Source of the DNA: Schumannella luteola
GTDB taxonomy: Bacteria > Actinomycetota > Actinomycetes > Actinomycetales > Microbacteriaceae
DNA: 64,000 bases
Direction of reading: 5' to 3'
Assembly: GCF_013408685.1 (NCBI RefSeq)
Contig: NZ_JACBZY010000001.1
Coordinates: 3,534,001 to 3,598,000 of the forward strand
Below the pieces are notes generated by a model, which was not told where the DNA came from, ran no database searches, and was given only the letters and a program-made list of their open reading frames with translations. Shown here one piece after another: positions 17,773 through 25,738 of this stretch; the first letter of the stretch is position 1; the number at the start of each line of letters is the position of its first letter. Made by a program: the position numbers and the translations under genes.

Positions 17773-18744
17773 GTGGACTTCAACTTCATCCCCCTGGCCT
17801 TCGGCGAGGCGATCTCGCCGACCACCGCGGCCTACGCGCTCGCGACCATCGGACTCGTGGTGCACTTCGGCTTCACCGGCCTGGTGAACTTCGGTCAGGC
17901 CGGCTTCATGGCGATCGGCGGCTACGCCTTCGTCGTGACCAGCCTGCAGTTCCACTGGCCGCTGCCGTTCGCGATCCTCGCGACCGTCGTGTGCAGCGTG
18001 ATCTTCGCGTTCCTGCTCGGACTCCCGACGCTGCGACTGAGGGCCGACTACCTGTCGATCGTCACGATCGCGGCGGCGGAGATCGTGCGCCTCTCGGTCA
18101 AGACACCCGAGCTCACCGGCATCACCGGCGGCGCGACGGGCCTCAACGGCGGCGCCGAGTCGTTCCAGGATCTCAACCCGATCCCGAACGGCCAGTACCT
18201 CGGACCGCTGCACATGAGCGCCGCGGACCTCTGGTCGTCGATCGTCGGCTGGGCTCTCGTGCTGCTCGCCTGCCTGCTCGTCTGGGCCCTGATGCGCAGC
18301 CCCTGGGGCCGCATCGTCAAGGGCATCCGCGAAGACGAGGATGCGGTGCGCGCCCTCGGCAAGAACGTCTTCAGCTACAAGATGCAGGCGCTCGTGCTGG
18401 GCGGTGTGCTCGGCGGTCTCGCCGGTGCGCTGTTCATCCTGCCGCGCTCCCTGCAGCCGGATAACTACGGCACGCAGCTGACGTTCTTCCTCTACACGAT
18501 CATGCTGCTCGGCGGCGCGACCACGATCTTCGGCCCGCTGCTCGGCGCCGCGATCTTCTGGGTCGTGCTGTCGCTCTCCGACGGGCTGCTCAGCCTCGCC
18601 GTGACCAACAACATCCTTCCCATCTCGAGCACCCAGCAGGGCCCGATCCGATTCATCATCGTCGGCGTCGCGCTCATGCTGCTCGTGATATTCCGACCCC
18701 AGGGCATCCTGGGCAAGAAGGCCGAGGTGTTCTTCCGTGCCTAA
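17773..18744 (+). CDS. livM: Branched-chain amino-acid ABC transporter permease LivM
   Basis: The second permease of the importer, 323 residues with about eight to nine hydrophobic helices. Conserved LivM features include TGLVNFGQAGFMAIGGY, GLPTLRLRADYLSIVTIAAAEIVRL, the coupling helix sequence GIREDEDAVRALGKNVF and the ending FRPQGILGKKAE. A GTG start lies 10 nt behind the livH stop with GGAGG in between. It overlaps livG by 8 bases. It is expected to pair with LivH in the membrane. Confidence 0.95.
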   Translation: MDFNFIPLAFGEAISPTTAAYALATIGLVVHFGFTGLVNFGQAGFMAIGGYAFVVTSLQFHWPLPFAILATVVCSVIFAFLLGLPTLRLRADYLSIVTIAAAEIVRLSVKTPELTGITGGATGLNGGAESFQDLNPIPNGQYLGPLHMSAADLWSSIVGWALVLLACLLVWALMRSPWGRIVKGIREDEDAVRALGKNVFSYKMQALVLGGVLGGLAGALFILPRSLQPDNYGTQLTFFLYTIMLLGGATTIFGPLLGAAIFWVVLSLSDGLLSLAVTNNILPISSTQQGPIRFIIVGVALMLLVIFRPQGILGKKAEVFFRA

Positions 18745-19672
18745 GACGGATGTGAACGAGCTCATCGCGGGGCCGGTCGCCCCGGGTGTGCCGAAGAAGA
18801 ACCCGATCGTCGTCGCCGACGGCATCACCCGCAGCTTCGGCGGCTTCACCGCGGTGGACGTCGACCACGTGGAGATCCCGGCGAACGCGATCACCGCGCT
18901 CATCGGGCCGAACGGCGCCGGCAAGACGACGTTCTTCAACCTGCTCACCGGATTCGACAAGCCGAACGAGGGCCGCTGGACGTTCCTCGGGCAGCAGCAG
19001 TACGGCGTGCCCGCGCACAAGGTCGCCCGTCGCGGGATGGTGCGCACCTTCCAGCTGACGAAGGCCCTCAACCTGCTCAGTGTGATCGACAACATGCTGC
19101 TCGGCGCACCCCAGCGCCCGGGCGAGCGGTTCCTCACGTCGCTGATCCCCTCCACCTGGCGCGCGCGCGAGGAGGATCTGACGGCGAAGGCCGACGACCT
19201 GCTGAAGAAGTTCAAGCTCGACGCCAAGCGCGAGGACTTCGCCGGCGCCCTGTCGGGCGGCCAGCGCAAGCTGCTCGAGATGGCGCGCGCGCTCATGAGC
19301 GACCCGAAGATGGTCATGCTCGACGAGCCGATGGCCGGCGTGAACCCGGCGCTGACGCAGTCGCTGCTGGGTCACATCCTCGCCCTCAAGGAGGAGGGGA
19401 TGACGGTGCTGTTCGTCGAGCACGACATGCACGTCGTGCGCGAGATCGCCGACTGGGTCATCGTCATGGCCGAGGGCAAGGTCGTCGCCGAGGGCTCCCC
19501 CGACACCGTCATGGACGACCCCGCGGTCGTCGAGGCGTACCTCGGGGCCCACCACGACACCGACCTCGGTGACGTGCGCGGGCAGCAGGAGATCGCGAAG
19601 GACATGGAGTCGGATCTCATCAAGCAGGAGATCGAGGAAGAGATCGAAGAGGAGGCCGCCGATGGCCGCTGA
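18737..19672 (+). CDS. livG: Branched-chain amino-acid ABC transporter ATP-binding protein LivG
   Basis: ABC ATPase energising the amino-acid importer. Walker A is GPNGAGKTT, the signature LSGGQRKLLE and Walker B MVMLDEPMAGVNP; the H-loop histidine lies in VLFVEHDMHVV. The LivG-specific helical insertion around RTFQLTKALNLLSVIDNMLLGA is present. At 311 residues it is longer than typical (about 255), because of a 20-residue N-terminal lead and an acidic C-terminal tail of about 35 residues dense in Glu. It starts with GTG inside the livM end and overlaps livF by 11 bases. Confidence 0.94.
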   Translation: MPKTDVNELIAGPVAPGVPKKNPIVVADGITRSFGGFTAVDVDHVEIPANAITALIGPNGAGKTTFFNLLTGFDKPNEGRWTFLGQQQYGVPAHKVARRGMVRTFQLTKALNLLSVIDNMLLGAPQRPGERFLTSLIPSTWRAREEDLTAKADDLLKKFKLDAKREDFAGALSGGQRKLLEMARALMSDPKMVMLDEPMAGVNPALTQSLLGHILALKEEGMTVLFVEHDMHVVREIADWVIVMAEGKVVAEGSPDTVMDDPAVVEAYLGAHHDTDLGDVRGQQEIAKDMESDLIKQEIEEEIEEEAADGR

Positions 19673-20477
19673 GCTGGAGACGGTGCTCAAGACCACCGAC
19701 CTCGTCGCGGGGTACCTGCCCGGCGTGAACATCCTCAACGGATGCTCGGTCACGGTCGGCAAGGGCGAGCTGGTGGGCATCATCGGCCCGAACGGCGCCG
19801 GCAAGTCGACCCTGCTCAAGGCGATCTTCGGGCAGGTGAACATCCGCGGCGGATCGGTGACGCTCGCCGGTCAGGACATCACCGGGCTGAAGGCCGACAA
19901 GCTCGTCAGCCGCGGCGTCGGCATGGTGCCGCAGACGAACAACGTGTTCCCGTCGCTGACGATCGCCGAGAACCTGCAGATGGGTCTCTACCAGAAGCCG
20001 AAGATCTACTCCGAGCGGCTGGAGTTCATCACGGCGCTGTTCCCGGAGCTGTCGAAGCGTCTGCAGACGCGCGCCGGCTCGCTGTCGGGCGGCGAGCGCC
20101 AGATGGTGGCGATGTCGCGGGCGCTGATGATGGATCCGAGCGTGCTGCTGCTGGACGAGCCGAGCGCGGGCCTCTCGCCCGTGCGTCAGGACGAGACCTT
20201 CATCAACGTGTCGCAGATCAACCGCGCCGGCGTCTCGGTTCTGCTCGTCGAGCAGAACGCGCGCCGCGCGCTGCAGATCTGCGACCGCGGCTACGTGCTC
20301 GACCAGGGCCGCGACGCCTACTCGGGCCCGGGCCGCGAGCTGATGAACGACCCGAAGGTGATCGAGCTGTACCTCGGCACCCTCGCGGCCGATCAGGAGA
20401 AGGCGAAGGCCGCCGCCGCGAAGCCCGCTCCGGCCGCTGAGACCGCGAAGCCGGCCGAGGCCGCGACCGAGGACTGA
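19662..20477 (+). CDS. livF: Branched-chain amino-acid ABC transporter ATP-binding protein LivF
   Basis: The second ABC ATPase of the importer, 271 residues. Walker A is GPNGAGKSTLLK, the signature LSGGERQMVA and Walker B VLLLDEPSAGLSP, followed by VLLVEQNARRAL. NNVFPSLTIAENLQMG is the typical LivF Q-loop region. A roughly 35-residue Ala/Lys/Pro/Glu tail extends beyond the conserved YLGTLA end. The ATG at 19662 (MAAELETVLKTTDL) is inside the 3' end of livG; the longer frame upstream overlaps livG and is not coding. A strong terminator follows. Confidence 0.94.
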   Translation: MAAELETVLKTTDLVAGYLPGVNILNGCSVTVGKGELVGIIGPNGAGKSTLLKAIFGQVNIRGGSVTLAGQDITGLKADKLVSRGVGMVPQTNNVFPSLTIAENLQMGLYQKPKIYSERLEFITALFPELSKRLQTRAGSLSGGERQMVAMSRALMMDPSVLLLDEPSAGLSPVRQDETFINVSQINRAGVSVLLVEQNARRALQICDRGYVLDQGRDAYSGPGRELMNDPKVIELYLGTLAADQEKAKAAAAKPAPAAETAKPAEAATED

Positions 20478-20496
20478 TCGCCCGCCAGAACGCCAC

Positions 20497-20530
20497 GAGG
20501 GGCCCCGGATGCGCATCCGGGGCCCCTCTT
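20497..20530 (+). terminator. Terminator of the livHMGF operon
   Basis: A perfect 16-bp inverted repeat (20497-20512 with 20513-20528) whose centre is GGATGC-GCATCC, followed by TT. It lies 19 bp after the livF stop. Confidence 0.85.
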
Positions 20531-20686
20531 CTGTGTGCGGGCGGCAGTGCACCCGCCGAGCAGGCGACAGGACCGCGCTCGGCGATGGGCTTCGATGGGA
20601 TACCCAGCGCCTCTGACGCCCGCCGGCCACGCAGCGCGCCCATCCCGCTGGCCACACCGCTCGCCGCCCGGCTCGAACACGAAGAA

Positions 20687-20714
20687 GGGGGCCCGGCCTG
20701 CCGGCCGAGCCCCC
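20687..20714 (-). terminator. Terminator of livK
   Basis: The stem is GGGGGC/GCCCCC (20687-20692 with 20709-20714) continued by GGCC/GGCC (20695-20698 with 20703-20706) across a 2x2 internal loop. On the minus strand it is followed by CTTCTTCG. It lies 29 bp after the livK stop; the region between the two convergent terminators (20531-20686) shows no gene. Confidence 0.75.
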
Positions 20715-20743
20715 TCGAGATCGCGGTCAGAGACCGCGTGACC

Positions 20744-22012
20744 TCACTTCTTGGTCAGGTCGCCGAAGACGGCGTCCTGGTACTCGGTCTTGTTGCCGGT
20801 CGTGTACTTCCACACCGAGACGTAGGCCTGCGACGGGTCGCCGTTCTTGTCGAACGAGATGGGGCCCGACTGACCTTCGTAGTCGATGTCCTTGCCGTCC
20901 TTGAGCAGCTTCGCGCAGTCGGCGAACGACTTGCACTTCTCGCCGCCCTCGGAGACCGACTGCAGGTTGTCGCGGATGGTCTTGCCGTCCGTCGCCTTGC
21001 CCTGCAGCGCGGCCAGCGCGATGAGCACCGTGGCGTCGTACGACTCGGGGCCGTAGGTGAACACCGAGAGCTTCTCGCCCGCGGCCTTGTCGAGCTTGGC
21101 CGCGAAGTCGTCGCTCGCCTTCACACCCGGGTTGGTGAACTGCGCACCGGCGATGTCGACGTTGGTGTACTTCTCGTCGATGACGCCGTAGTTGCCGTCG
21201 ACGCCGTAGAGCTTCTTGAAGTCGAAGCCCTGGCCCTTGAGCTGCTCGGCGATGACCTTGATCTCGTCGTAGCTGATCACGAGCAGTGCGTCGGGGTTCG
21301 GCGCGAGAGCCGTGGTCACCGACGAGGTGAAGTCGCTGGCGCCCTCATCGAAGGTGACGTTGGCGGCGAGCTCGATGCCGTTCTCCTCGAAGTACTTCTT
21401 CACGGAGTTGTCGAGGCCGATGCCGTAGTCGTTGTTGCCGTAGAGCACCGAGACCTTGGTGGCGCCGTCGGAGACGATCTTCTGGGCGACGACCTGGCCC
21501 TGCAGCACGTCCGAGGGAGCGGTGCGGAAGTAGTAGCCGTCGTCCTTGTAGGTCGAGAAGGCGGGCGAGGTGTTCGCCGGCGAGATCTGCACGACACCGG
21601 CCTGCGTGATCTGGTCGATGACCGAGAGCGAGACGCCCGAGGAGGCCGCGCCGACGATCGCCGAGACGCCGCTGGCGAGCAGCGACTTCGTCGACTGCGT
21701 CGCGATGTCGGTCGAGGTGTCGCCCGAGTCCTTCTGCGTGGTCGAGATCTTGATGCCGGCCTTGGCGGCGTTGATGTCGTCGACGGCGGCCTGGACGCCC
21801 GCGATCTCGGGCGGCCCGAGCACGGCGAGGGTTCCGGTGGTCGGAAGCAGCGAGCCGATCTTCAGATCGAGGTCGCCGCCCGAGCCGCTGTCGCCGCCGC
21901 TGCCGCCGGTGGCGCAGCCGGAGAGCACGAGCGCGGTGGCTCCGAGCAGCGCGACGCTGCCGAGAACCGCCCGGATCGAGCGGGAAGACGTGGGGCGTGA
22001 AAGGGCACCCAT
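20744..22012 (-). CDS. livK: Branched-chain amino-acid ABC transporter substrate-binding lipoprotein
   Basis: A 422-residue periplasmic-binding-type lipoprotein (Leu/Ile/Val-binding family, type I fold) that should deliver substrate to LivHM. The signal peptide ends in the lipobox LSGC (Cys33), followed by a Gly/Ser linker. The mature domain begins LKIGSLLPTTGTLAVLGPPEIAG, with VSAIVGAASSGVSLSVIDQI and VFTYGPESYDATVLIALA as characteristic segments. One internal Cys pair (GEKCKSFADCAKLL) could form a disulphide. It is encoded on the opposite strand to livHMGF and has its own promoter; AAGGAG precedes the ATG. Confidence 0.93.
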   Translation of the reverse strand: MGALSRPTSSRSIRAVLGSVALLGATALVLSGCATGGSGGDSGSGGDLDLKIGSLLPTTGTLAVLGPPEIAGVQAAVDDINAAKAGIKISTTQKDSGDTSTDIATQSTKSLLASGVSAIVGAASSGVSLSVIDQITQAGVVQISPANTSPAFSTYKDDGYYFRTAPSDVLQGQVVAQKIVSDGATKVSVLYGNNDYGIGLDNSVKKYFEENGIELAANVTFDEGASDFTSSVTTALAPNPDALLVISYDEIKVIAEQLKGQGFDFKKLYGVDGNYGVIDEKYTNVDIAGAQFTNPGVKASDDFAAKLDKAAGEKLSVFTYGPESYDATVLIALAALQGKATDGKTIRDNLQSVSEGGEKCKSFADCAKLLKDGKDIDYEGQSGPISFDKNGDPSQAYVSVWKYTTGNKTEYQDAVFGDLTKK

Positions 22013-22057
22013 GTTGCTCCTTGAAGGTGATGTGCAGGGAAAGCTTCAGGTGCAGAC

Positions 22058-22105
22058 GCACCCTTGCGTGGGTGCAAAAGTAACCGCCCCGTGAGGCGGA
22101 GACAA
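22058..22105 (-). promoter_or_regulatory. livK: Promoter of livK with leader hairpin
   Basis: On the minus strand TTGTCT (22100-22105) and TACTTT (22077-22082) are separated by exactly 17 nt, a good sigma-70-type pair. The spacer itself contains the inverted repeat CCGCC..GGCGG. Just downstream is a perfect 6-bp inverted repeat GCACCC-N6-GGGTGC (22058-22075), near the expected transcription start. The leader is about 57 nt long. Confidence 0.65.
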
Positions 22106-22114
22106 TAAGCCGGT

Positions 22115-22130
22115 GTTACAGCCCTGTAAC
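22115..22130. promoter_or_regulatory. Palindromic operator, GlnR-box-like, upstream of livK
   Basis: GTTACAG-CC-CTGTAAC is a perfect 7-bp inverted repeat immediately upstream of the livK -35, centred about 55 bp before the expected start. It fits GTnAC-N6-GnAAC (AC-N9-AC), the half-site pattern of the actinobacterial nitrogen regulator GlnR. The position suits an activator. That GlnR binds here is inference; no glnR gene is in the window. Confidence 0.5.
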
Positions 22131-22136
22131 GCCTGA

Positions 22137-23069
22137 TCAGGCGAGGGCGCGACGCTGTCGGCGTGCGGAGCCGGCCGCCGTCAGCGCGTCGGCGCTGAGC
22201 ACGATCAGGGCGAGCCAGACGAGGCCGAATCCGATCCAGCGCTCGAGGTCGATCTGCTCGTGCAGCAGCACGACGCCGGTGATGAACTGCAGGATCGGCG
22301 CGAGGTACTGGGTGAGGCCGAGCGCGACGAGCGGAAGCCGGCGCGCGGCCGCCGAGAAGAGCAGCAGCGGTGCGGCGGTGGCGATGCCCGAGAGCGCGAC
22401 GAGGGTCGTGTGCACGGCGCCGTGGTGGCCGAAGTCGAGGCCCGTGATCGAGCCGACGACGAGGAGCTGCACGAGGGCGACCGGCATCAGCCAGGCGGTC
22501 TCGACCGTGAGGCCGCCGATCGCATCCACCCGGTGCCCGACCCGCTTCTTGATGAAGCCGTAGGTGCCGAAGCTCAGCGCGAGGATCAGCGAGATCCAGG
22601 GCACGCTGCCGTAGCCGATCGCGATGACCGCGATCGCGACGACCGAGATGCCGACCGCGACCCACTGCGCGGGCCGCAGCCGCTCGCGCAGGAACACGAC
22701 GCCGAAGAGCACGGTGACGAGCGGGTTGATGAAGTAGCCCAGCGAGGCCTGCAGCACCTGGCCGCCGAGCGCCGCGACCACGAAGACCTGCCAGTTGACG
22801 TAGATCACGACCGCCGCGCCGAGCAGCGCGAGCATCGCTCCCCGGTCGCGCAGCAGGCGGCCGAGCGAGCGCCAGCCGCGCACGACGGTGACGAGCACGA
22901 CGCAGACGAGAAGTGAGAAGAGGATGCGCCACGGGATCAGCTCGAAGGGCCCGATCGGGGCGAGCAGCACGAAGTAGCCCGGCAGCAGCCCCCAGAGGAA
23001 GTAGGCGCTGCCGGCGAAGGCGAGCCCGGAGCCGAAGCGCGGTGAGGAATCGGTGCGGGGCTCGGTCAC
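22137..23069 (-). CDS. rarD: EamA-family transporter RarD
   Basis: A 310-residue drug/metabolite transporter of the RarD subfamily with ten predicted helices in two EamA halves. FAGSAYFLWGLLPGYFVLLAPIGPFELIPWRILFSLL is the RarD hallmark, with ASLGYFINPLVTVLFGVVFLRERL at the end of the first half and GVVLLHEQIDLERWIGFGLVWLAL near the C-terminus. The physiological substrate is unknown. TAGGCT on the minus strand lies 6 nt before the GTG start with no Shine-Dalgarno, suggesting a leaderless transcript separated from groES by a terminator. Confidence 0.9.
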   Translation of the reverse strand: MTEPRTDSSPRFGSGLAFAGSAYFLWGLLPGYFVLLAPIGPFELIPWRILFSLLVCVVLVTVVRGWRSLGRLLRDRGAMLALLGAAVVIYVNWQVFVVAALGGQVLQASLGYFINPLVTVLFGVVFLRERLRPAQWVAVGISVVAIAVIAIGYGSVPWISLILALSFGTYGFIKKRVGHRVDAIGGLTVETAWLMPVALVQLLVVGSITGLDFGHHGAVHTTLVALSGIATAAPLLLFSAAARRLPLVALGLTQYLAPILQFITGVVLLHEQIDLERWIGFGLVWLALIVLSADALTAAGSARRQRRALA

Positions 23070-23090
23070 CGCGCGAGCCTAGCGGGACGA

Positions 23091-23127
23091 CGAAGGGCCC
23101 CGCCGCGCGATGCGGCAGGGCCCTTCG
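23091..23127 (-). terminator. Terminator of groES
   Basis: CGAAGGGCCC (23091-23100) pairs with GGGCCCTTCG (23118-23127), extended inward by CGCCGC/GCGGC. It lies 19 bp after the groES stop and separates groES from rarD. Confidence 0.8.
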
Positions 23128-23146
23128 GAAAGCGGAAGAACGCGGG

Positions 23147-23443
23147 TCAGCGCTCGACGACCGCGAGCACGTCGCGCGCCGAGAGCACCAGCAGGTCCTC
23201 GCCGCCGAACTTGACCTCGGTGCCGCCGTACTTGGAGTAGATGACCTTGTCGCCCACGGCCACGTCGACCGGGACGCGGTTGCCGTTGTCGTCGACGCGA
23301 CCGGGGCCGACAGCCACGACCTCGCCCTCCTGCGGCTTCTCCTTGGCGGTGTCGGGGATCACGAGGCCCGACGCGGTGACCTGCTCCGCCTCGACCTGGC
23401 GGATGACGATGCGATCTTCGAGCGGCTTGATTGCGACCGACAC
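23147..23443 (-). CDS. groES: Co-chaperonin GroES
   Basis: The 98-residue heptameric lid for the GroEL chaperonin, with usual length and sequence: [17 protein letters not shown], the mobile-loop segment [26 protein letters not shown] and the ending [32 protein letters not shown]. It starts with GTG. No groEL follows; a terminator and rarD do instead, so groES is a single-gene unit here and its partner must be elsewhere. It is controlled by two CIRCE elements. Confidence 0.97.
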   Translation of the reverse strand: MSVAIKPLEDRIVIRQVEAEQVTASGLVIPDTAKEKPQEGEVVAVGPGRVDDNGNRVPVDVAVGDKVIYSKYGGTEVKFGGEDLLVLSARDVLAVVER

Positions 23444-23471
23444 TCTGACCCTCTTCTTTCGTTGAAGTCCG

Positions 23472-23543
23472 TTGGCACACTCCGTTCGAGAGTGCCAAAG
23501 ACACCATAGCGCGTCGTTAGCAGTCGTTCAATGCGAGTGCCAA
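23472..23543 (-). promoter_or_regulatory. groES heat-shock promoter with two CIRCE (HrcA) operators
   Basis: CIRCE consensus is TTAGCACTC-N9-GAGTGCTAA. Operator 1: TTGGCACAC-N9-GAGTGCCAA at 23472-23498. Operator 2: TTAGCAGTC-N9-GAGTGCCAA at 23517-23543. Between them, on the minus strand, are a -35 TTGAAC (23526-23531) and a -10 TATGGT (23503-23508) spaced by exactly 17 nt. Operator 2 covers the -35 and operator 1 lies at the transcription start. HrcA repression is established for this element in other bacteria. Confidence 0.9.
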
Positions 23544-23595
23544 CGGCGCGACGCGGGACGCAATGCGCAGTCGGCCCGCCGAATAGGGTTGCGGG

Positions 23596-24768
23596 ATGGA
23601 CACGGCCGAGCTGCACGAGCTGCTCACCCCGGAGAGCCTGGCCCTGCTCGACGACCTCGATCCCGACTCCCTCGGCGACGCGGTCGCCGCCGTCTCCCGC
23701 CTGCGCGCGGTTGGTCACTCCCCCGCGCGCGTCGCGGCGGTGCTGTCGCAGGCCCGGCTGCGGCGCCGCGCCCGCGCGAAGTTCGGGCCCTTCGCCGACC
23801 GGATGCTGTTCACCGAGGCCGGGCTCGAGCAGTCGACGCGACTGGCCGTGGCGTCCCTGCACGCGGGCCGCTTCGCGGCCGCCGGCCTCGACCGCGTCGC
23901 CGACCTCGGCTGCGGCATCGGCGCGGACGCCCTGGCGCTCGCCGGACTGGATCTCGCCGTGCTGGCGGTCGAGCGCGACGAGCCGACCGCCGCCCTCGCC
24001 GCCTACAACCTGGCGCCGTTCCCGCGCGCCCGGGTCGAGTGCGCCGACGCCACCGCCGTCGACCTGAGCGAGGTGGATGCCGCCTGGCTCGATCCGGCCC
24101 GCCGCAGCGCCGGCCGCCGCCTCGACGACCCCGGCGACTGGGAGCCCTCGCTCGACTTCTGCTTCGAGCTCGGCCGCCGCATCCCCGTCGGCATCAAGCT
24201 CGGCCCCGGCGTCGACCGCGGCCTGCTGCCGGAGGGCTTCGAGGCCCAGTGGATCTCGGCCGACCGCGAGGTCGTCGAGCTCGTGCTCTGGTCGGGCGCG
24301 CTGGCCCGGCCGGGCGTCGGCCGTGCGGCGCTCGTGCTCGGCCCGCACGGCGCCGCCGAGCTCGTCGCGGAGGCCGACAGCGCGGACGCCGAGCCCGGAG
24401 AGCAGGGCGAGTGGCTCTACGAACCCGACGGCGCCGTCATCCGCGCCCGGCTGATCGGCGACCTCGCGAGGCAGCTGGACGGGCGGATGCTCGACGAGAC
24501 CATCGCCTGGATCACCGCCGACACCGCGATCGACACCCCCTTCGCGCAGCGCTTCCGCGTGGTCGACGAGCTGCCCGTCGACGAGAAGAAGCTGAAGCGG
24601 GCGCTGCGCGAGCGCGGGATCGGCACGCTCGAGATCAAGAAGCGCGGGGTCGACGTCGATCCGGCGCAGCTGCGCAAGCGGCTCGCGCTCAGCGGCGCCG
24701 CCTCCGCCACCCTCGTGCTCACGCGTCGCGCTGGGAAGCGGGTGGCGCTGCTCGCCGAGCGCGCCTGA
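23596..24768 (+). CDS. Class I SAM-dependent methyltransferase, THUMP-like C-terminal domain
   Basis: A 390-residue protein. An N-terminal helical region (about 1-75) precedes a Rossmann methyltransferase with motif I VADLGCGIGADALALAG, an acidic motif II (VLAVERDE), VECADATAVDLSEVDAAWLDPARR as the catalytic-strand region, and a C-terminal THUMP-like domain rich in basic residues (DEKKLKRALRERGIGTLEIKKRGVDVDPAQLRKRL). The architecture suggests an RNA substrate, but it is not identified. TAGGGT lies 6 nt before the ATG without Shine-Dalgarno, fitting a leaderless start; the promoter region lies next to the groES operators. Confidence 0.82.
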   Translation: MDTAELHELLTPESLALLDDLDPDSLGDAVAAVSRLRAVGHSPARVAAVLSQARLRRRARAKFGPFADRMLFTEAGLEQSTRLAVASLHAGRFAAAGLDRVADLGCGIGADALALAGLDLAVLAVERDEPTAALAAYNLAPFPRARVECADATAVDLSEVDAAWLDPARRSAGRRLDDPGDWEPSLDFCFELGRRIPVGIKLGPGVDRGLLPEGFEAQWISADREVVELVLWSGALARPGVGRAALVLGPHGAAELVAEADSADAEPGEQGEWLYEPDGAVIRARLIGDLARQLDGRMLDETIAWITADTAIDTPFAQRFRVVDELPVDEKKLKRALRERGIGTLEIKKRGVDVDPAQLRKRLALSGAASATLVLTRRAGKRVALLAERA

Positions 24769-24800
24769 CGGGGAACGGCGACCCCCGGCCGGCGCCCGGA

Positions 24801-24840
24801 GACGACGAAGGGTCGGCCCCGAGAGGCCGACCCCGTCGTC
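24801..24840. terminator. Bidirectional terminator between the methyltransferase and DUF4190 genes
   Basis: GGGTCGGCC (24810-24818) pairs with GGCCGACCC (24825-24833) over a 6-nt loop, flanked by further GACGAC/GTCGTC pairing. The two genes converge on it. Confidence 0.8.
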
Positions 24841-24859
24841 GCGTCAGTGACGCGGCGAC

Positions 24860-25339
24860 TCAGTAGTCGTAGTACGCCGCCGAACTCGCGCCCGCGATGC
24901 CGATGATGATCAGGATCACGATGTAGATCAGGCCGAAGGCGATGCCCGCGTAGCCGATGATCAGGCCGGCGAGGGCCAGGCCGCGGCCGCCCTCACCCGT
25001 GCGCTTGATCTGACCGAGCGCGATGTGGCCCGTGATGACGGCGCCGAGCGAGACGACGAAGGCCAGCACGAGCGAGATGATCGCGAGGGTGTTGGTGCCC
25101 TGCGCCTGCACCGGCTGGTATCCGCCGTACTGCGAACCGGGGTTCGCGTACGCCTGCGGGGCGGGCTGGCCGTAGGGCTGGGCCGGCTGACCGTAGGGCT
25201 GCTGCCCGTAAGGCTGCTGCGGCTGCTGGCCGTACGGCTGCTGCGGCTGCTGCCCGTAGGGCTGCTGCGGCTGCTGCGGCTGCTGGCCGTAGGGGTTGCC
25301 GCCGGCCGGCGACGAGGGAGGAGGAGGGATGTCGCTCAT
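24860..25339 (-). CDS. DUF4190 membrane protein with PYGQQPQQ repeats
   Basis: A 159-residue protein. Residues 1-80 are a low-complexity Pro/Gln/Tyr/Gly region with four to six imperfect copies of PYGQQPQQ, encoded by tandem DNA repeats of about 24 bp at roughly 25165-25285. The C-terminal part is a DUF4190 hairpin: two hydrophobic helices around ITGHIALGQIKRTGEGGRGLALAGLIIGY, ending in YYDY. The function is unknown. Such Pro/Gln-rich regions are common on actinobacterial membrane proteins. TAGAGT lies 6 nt before the ATG with no Shine-Dalgarno. Confidence 0.8.
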   Translation of the reverse strand: MSDIPPPPSSPAGGNPYGQQPQQPQQPYGQQPQQPYGQQPQQPYGQQPYGQPAQPYGQPAPQAYANPGSQYGGYQPVQAQGTNTLAIISLVLAFVVSLGAVITGHIALGQIKRTGEGGRGLALAGLIIGYAGIAFGLIYIVILIIIGIAGASSAAYYDY

Positions 25340-25371
25340 GCGATGACTCTATTCATTCTCTGGCGGTGGCA

Positions 25372-25411
25372 GACGACGATGCCCCGGCGTCACGGCCGGG
25401 GCATCGTCGTC
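25372..25411 (-). terminator. Strong hairpin terminator between the two DUF4190 genes
   Basis: A perfect 17-bp stem (25372-25388 with 25395-25411) over a 6-nt loop, placed 7 bp after the upstream DUF4190 gene. The two paralogous genes are thus transcribed separately. Confidence 0.85.
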
Positions 25412-25417
25412 AGGCGA

Positions 25418-25702
25418 TCAGGAACCGTAGGTGGTCGCTGCGCCCAGCAGCGCGATGTTGGCGATGATGCCGATCACGCCGAGGATCGTGAAGATGATGC
25501 CGACGATGATGCCGGCCTTCGCCAGGCCGGCGCCGCCCTCACCGGTCTGCTTGATCTGGTTGTTGGCGATGATGCTGATGATGAGGCCCACCACCGGCAC
25601 GACGATCGCGAGGATGAGGCCGACGATCGCCAGCGTGTTGGTCTTCGCCGCCGGCGCCGGGGTGTAACCGGTGGGCTGGGCGGGAGGAGGGGTTGCGGTC
25701 AT
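25418..25702 (-). CDS. Small DUF4190 membrane protein
   Basis: A 94-residue paralogue of the preceding gene. A short Pro-rich N-terminus (about 20 residues) leads to two hydrophobic helices around IANNQIKQTGEGGAGLAKAGIIVGII, the DUF4190 signature. It lacks the PYGQQ repeats. Its function is unknown. The ATG has a GGAGCC site, and a consensus-like promoter lies upstream. Confidence 0.82.
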   Translation of the reverse strand: MTATPPPAQPTGYTPAPAAKTNTLAIVGLILAIVVPVVGLIISIIANNQIKQTGEGGAGLAKAGIIVGIIFTILGVIGIIANIALLGAATTYGS

Positions 25703-25738
25703 TTCGGCTCCTAGATAGGTGAGTCGTCAGCGCACAAC

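Noticed and set aside
22115-22130. Palindrome as terminator of rarD
   Set aside because: The stem has only a 2-nt gap, no U-tract follows, and a promoter begins directly downstream; an operator fits better.
25165-25285. Regular repeats that could look like a small CRISPR array
   Set aside because: They are in-frame coding repeats (PYGQQPQQ) without unique spacers.
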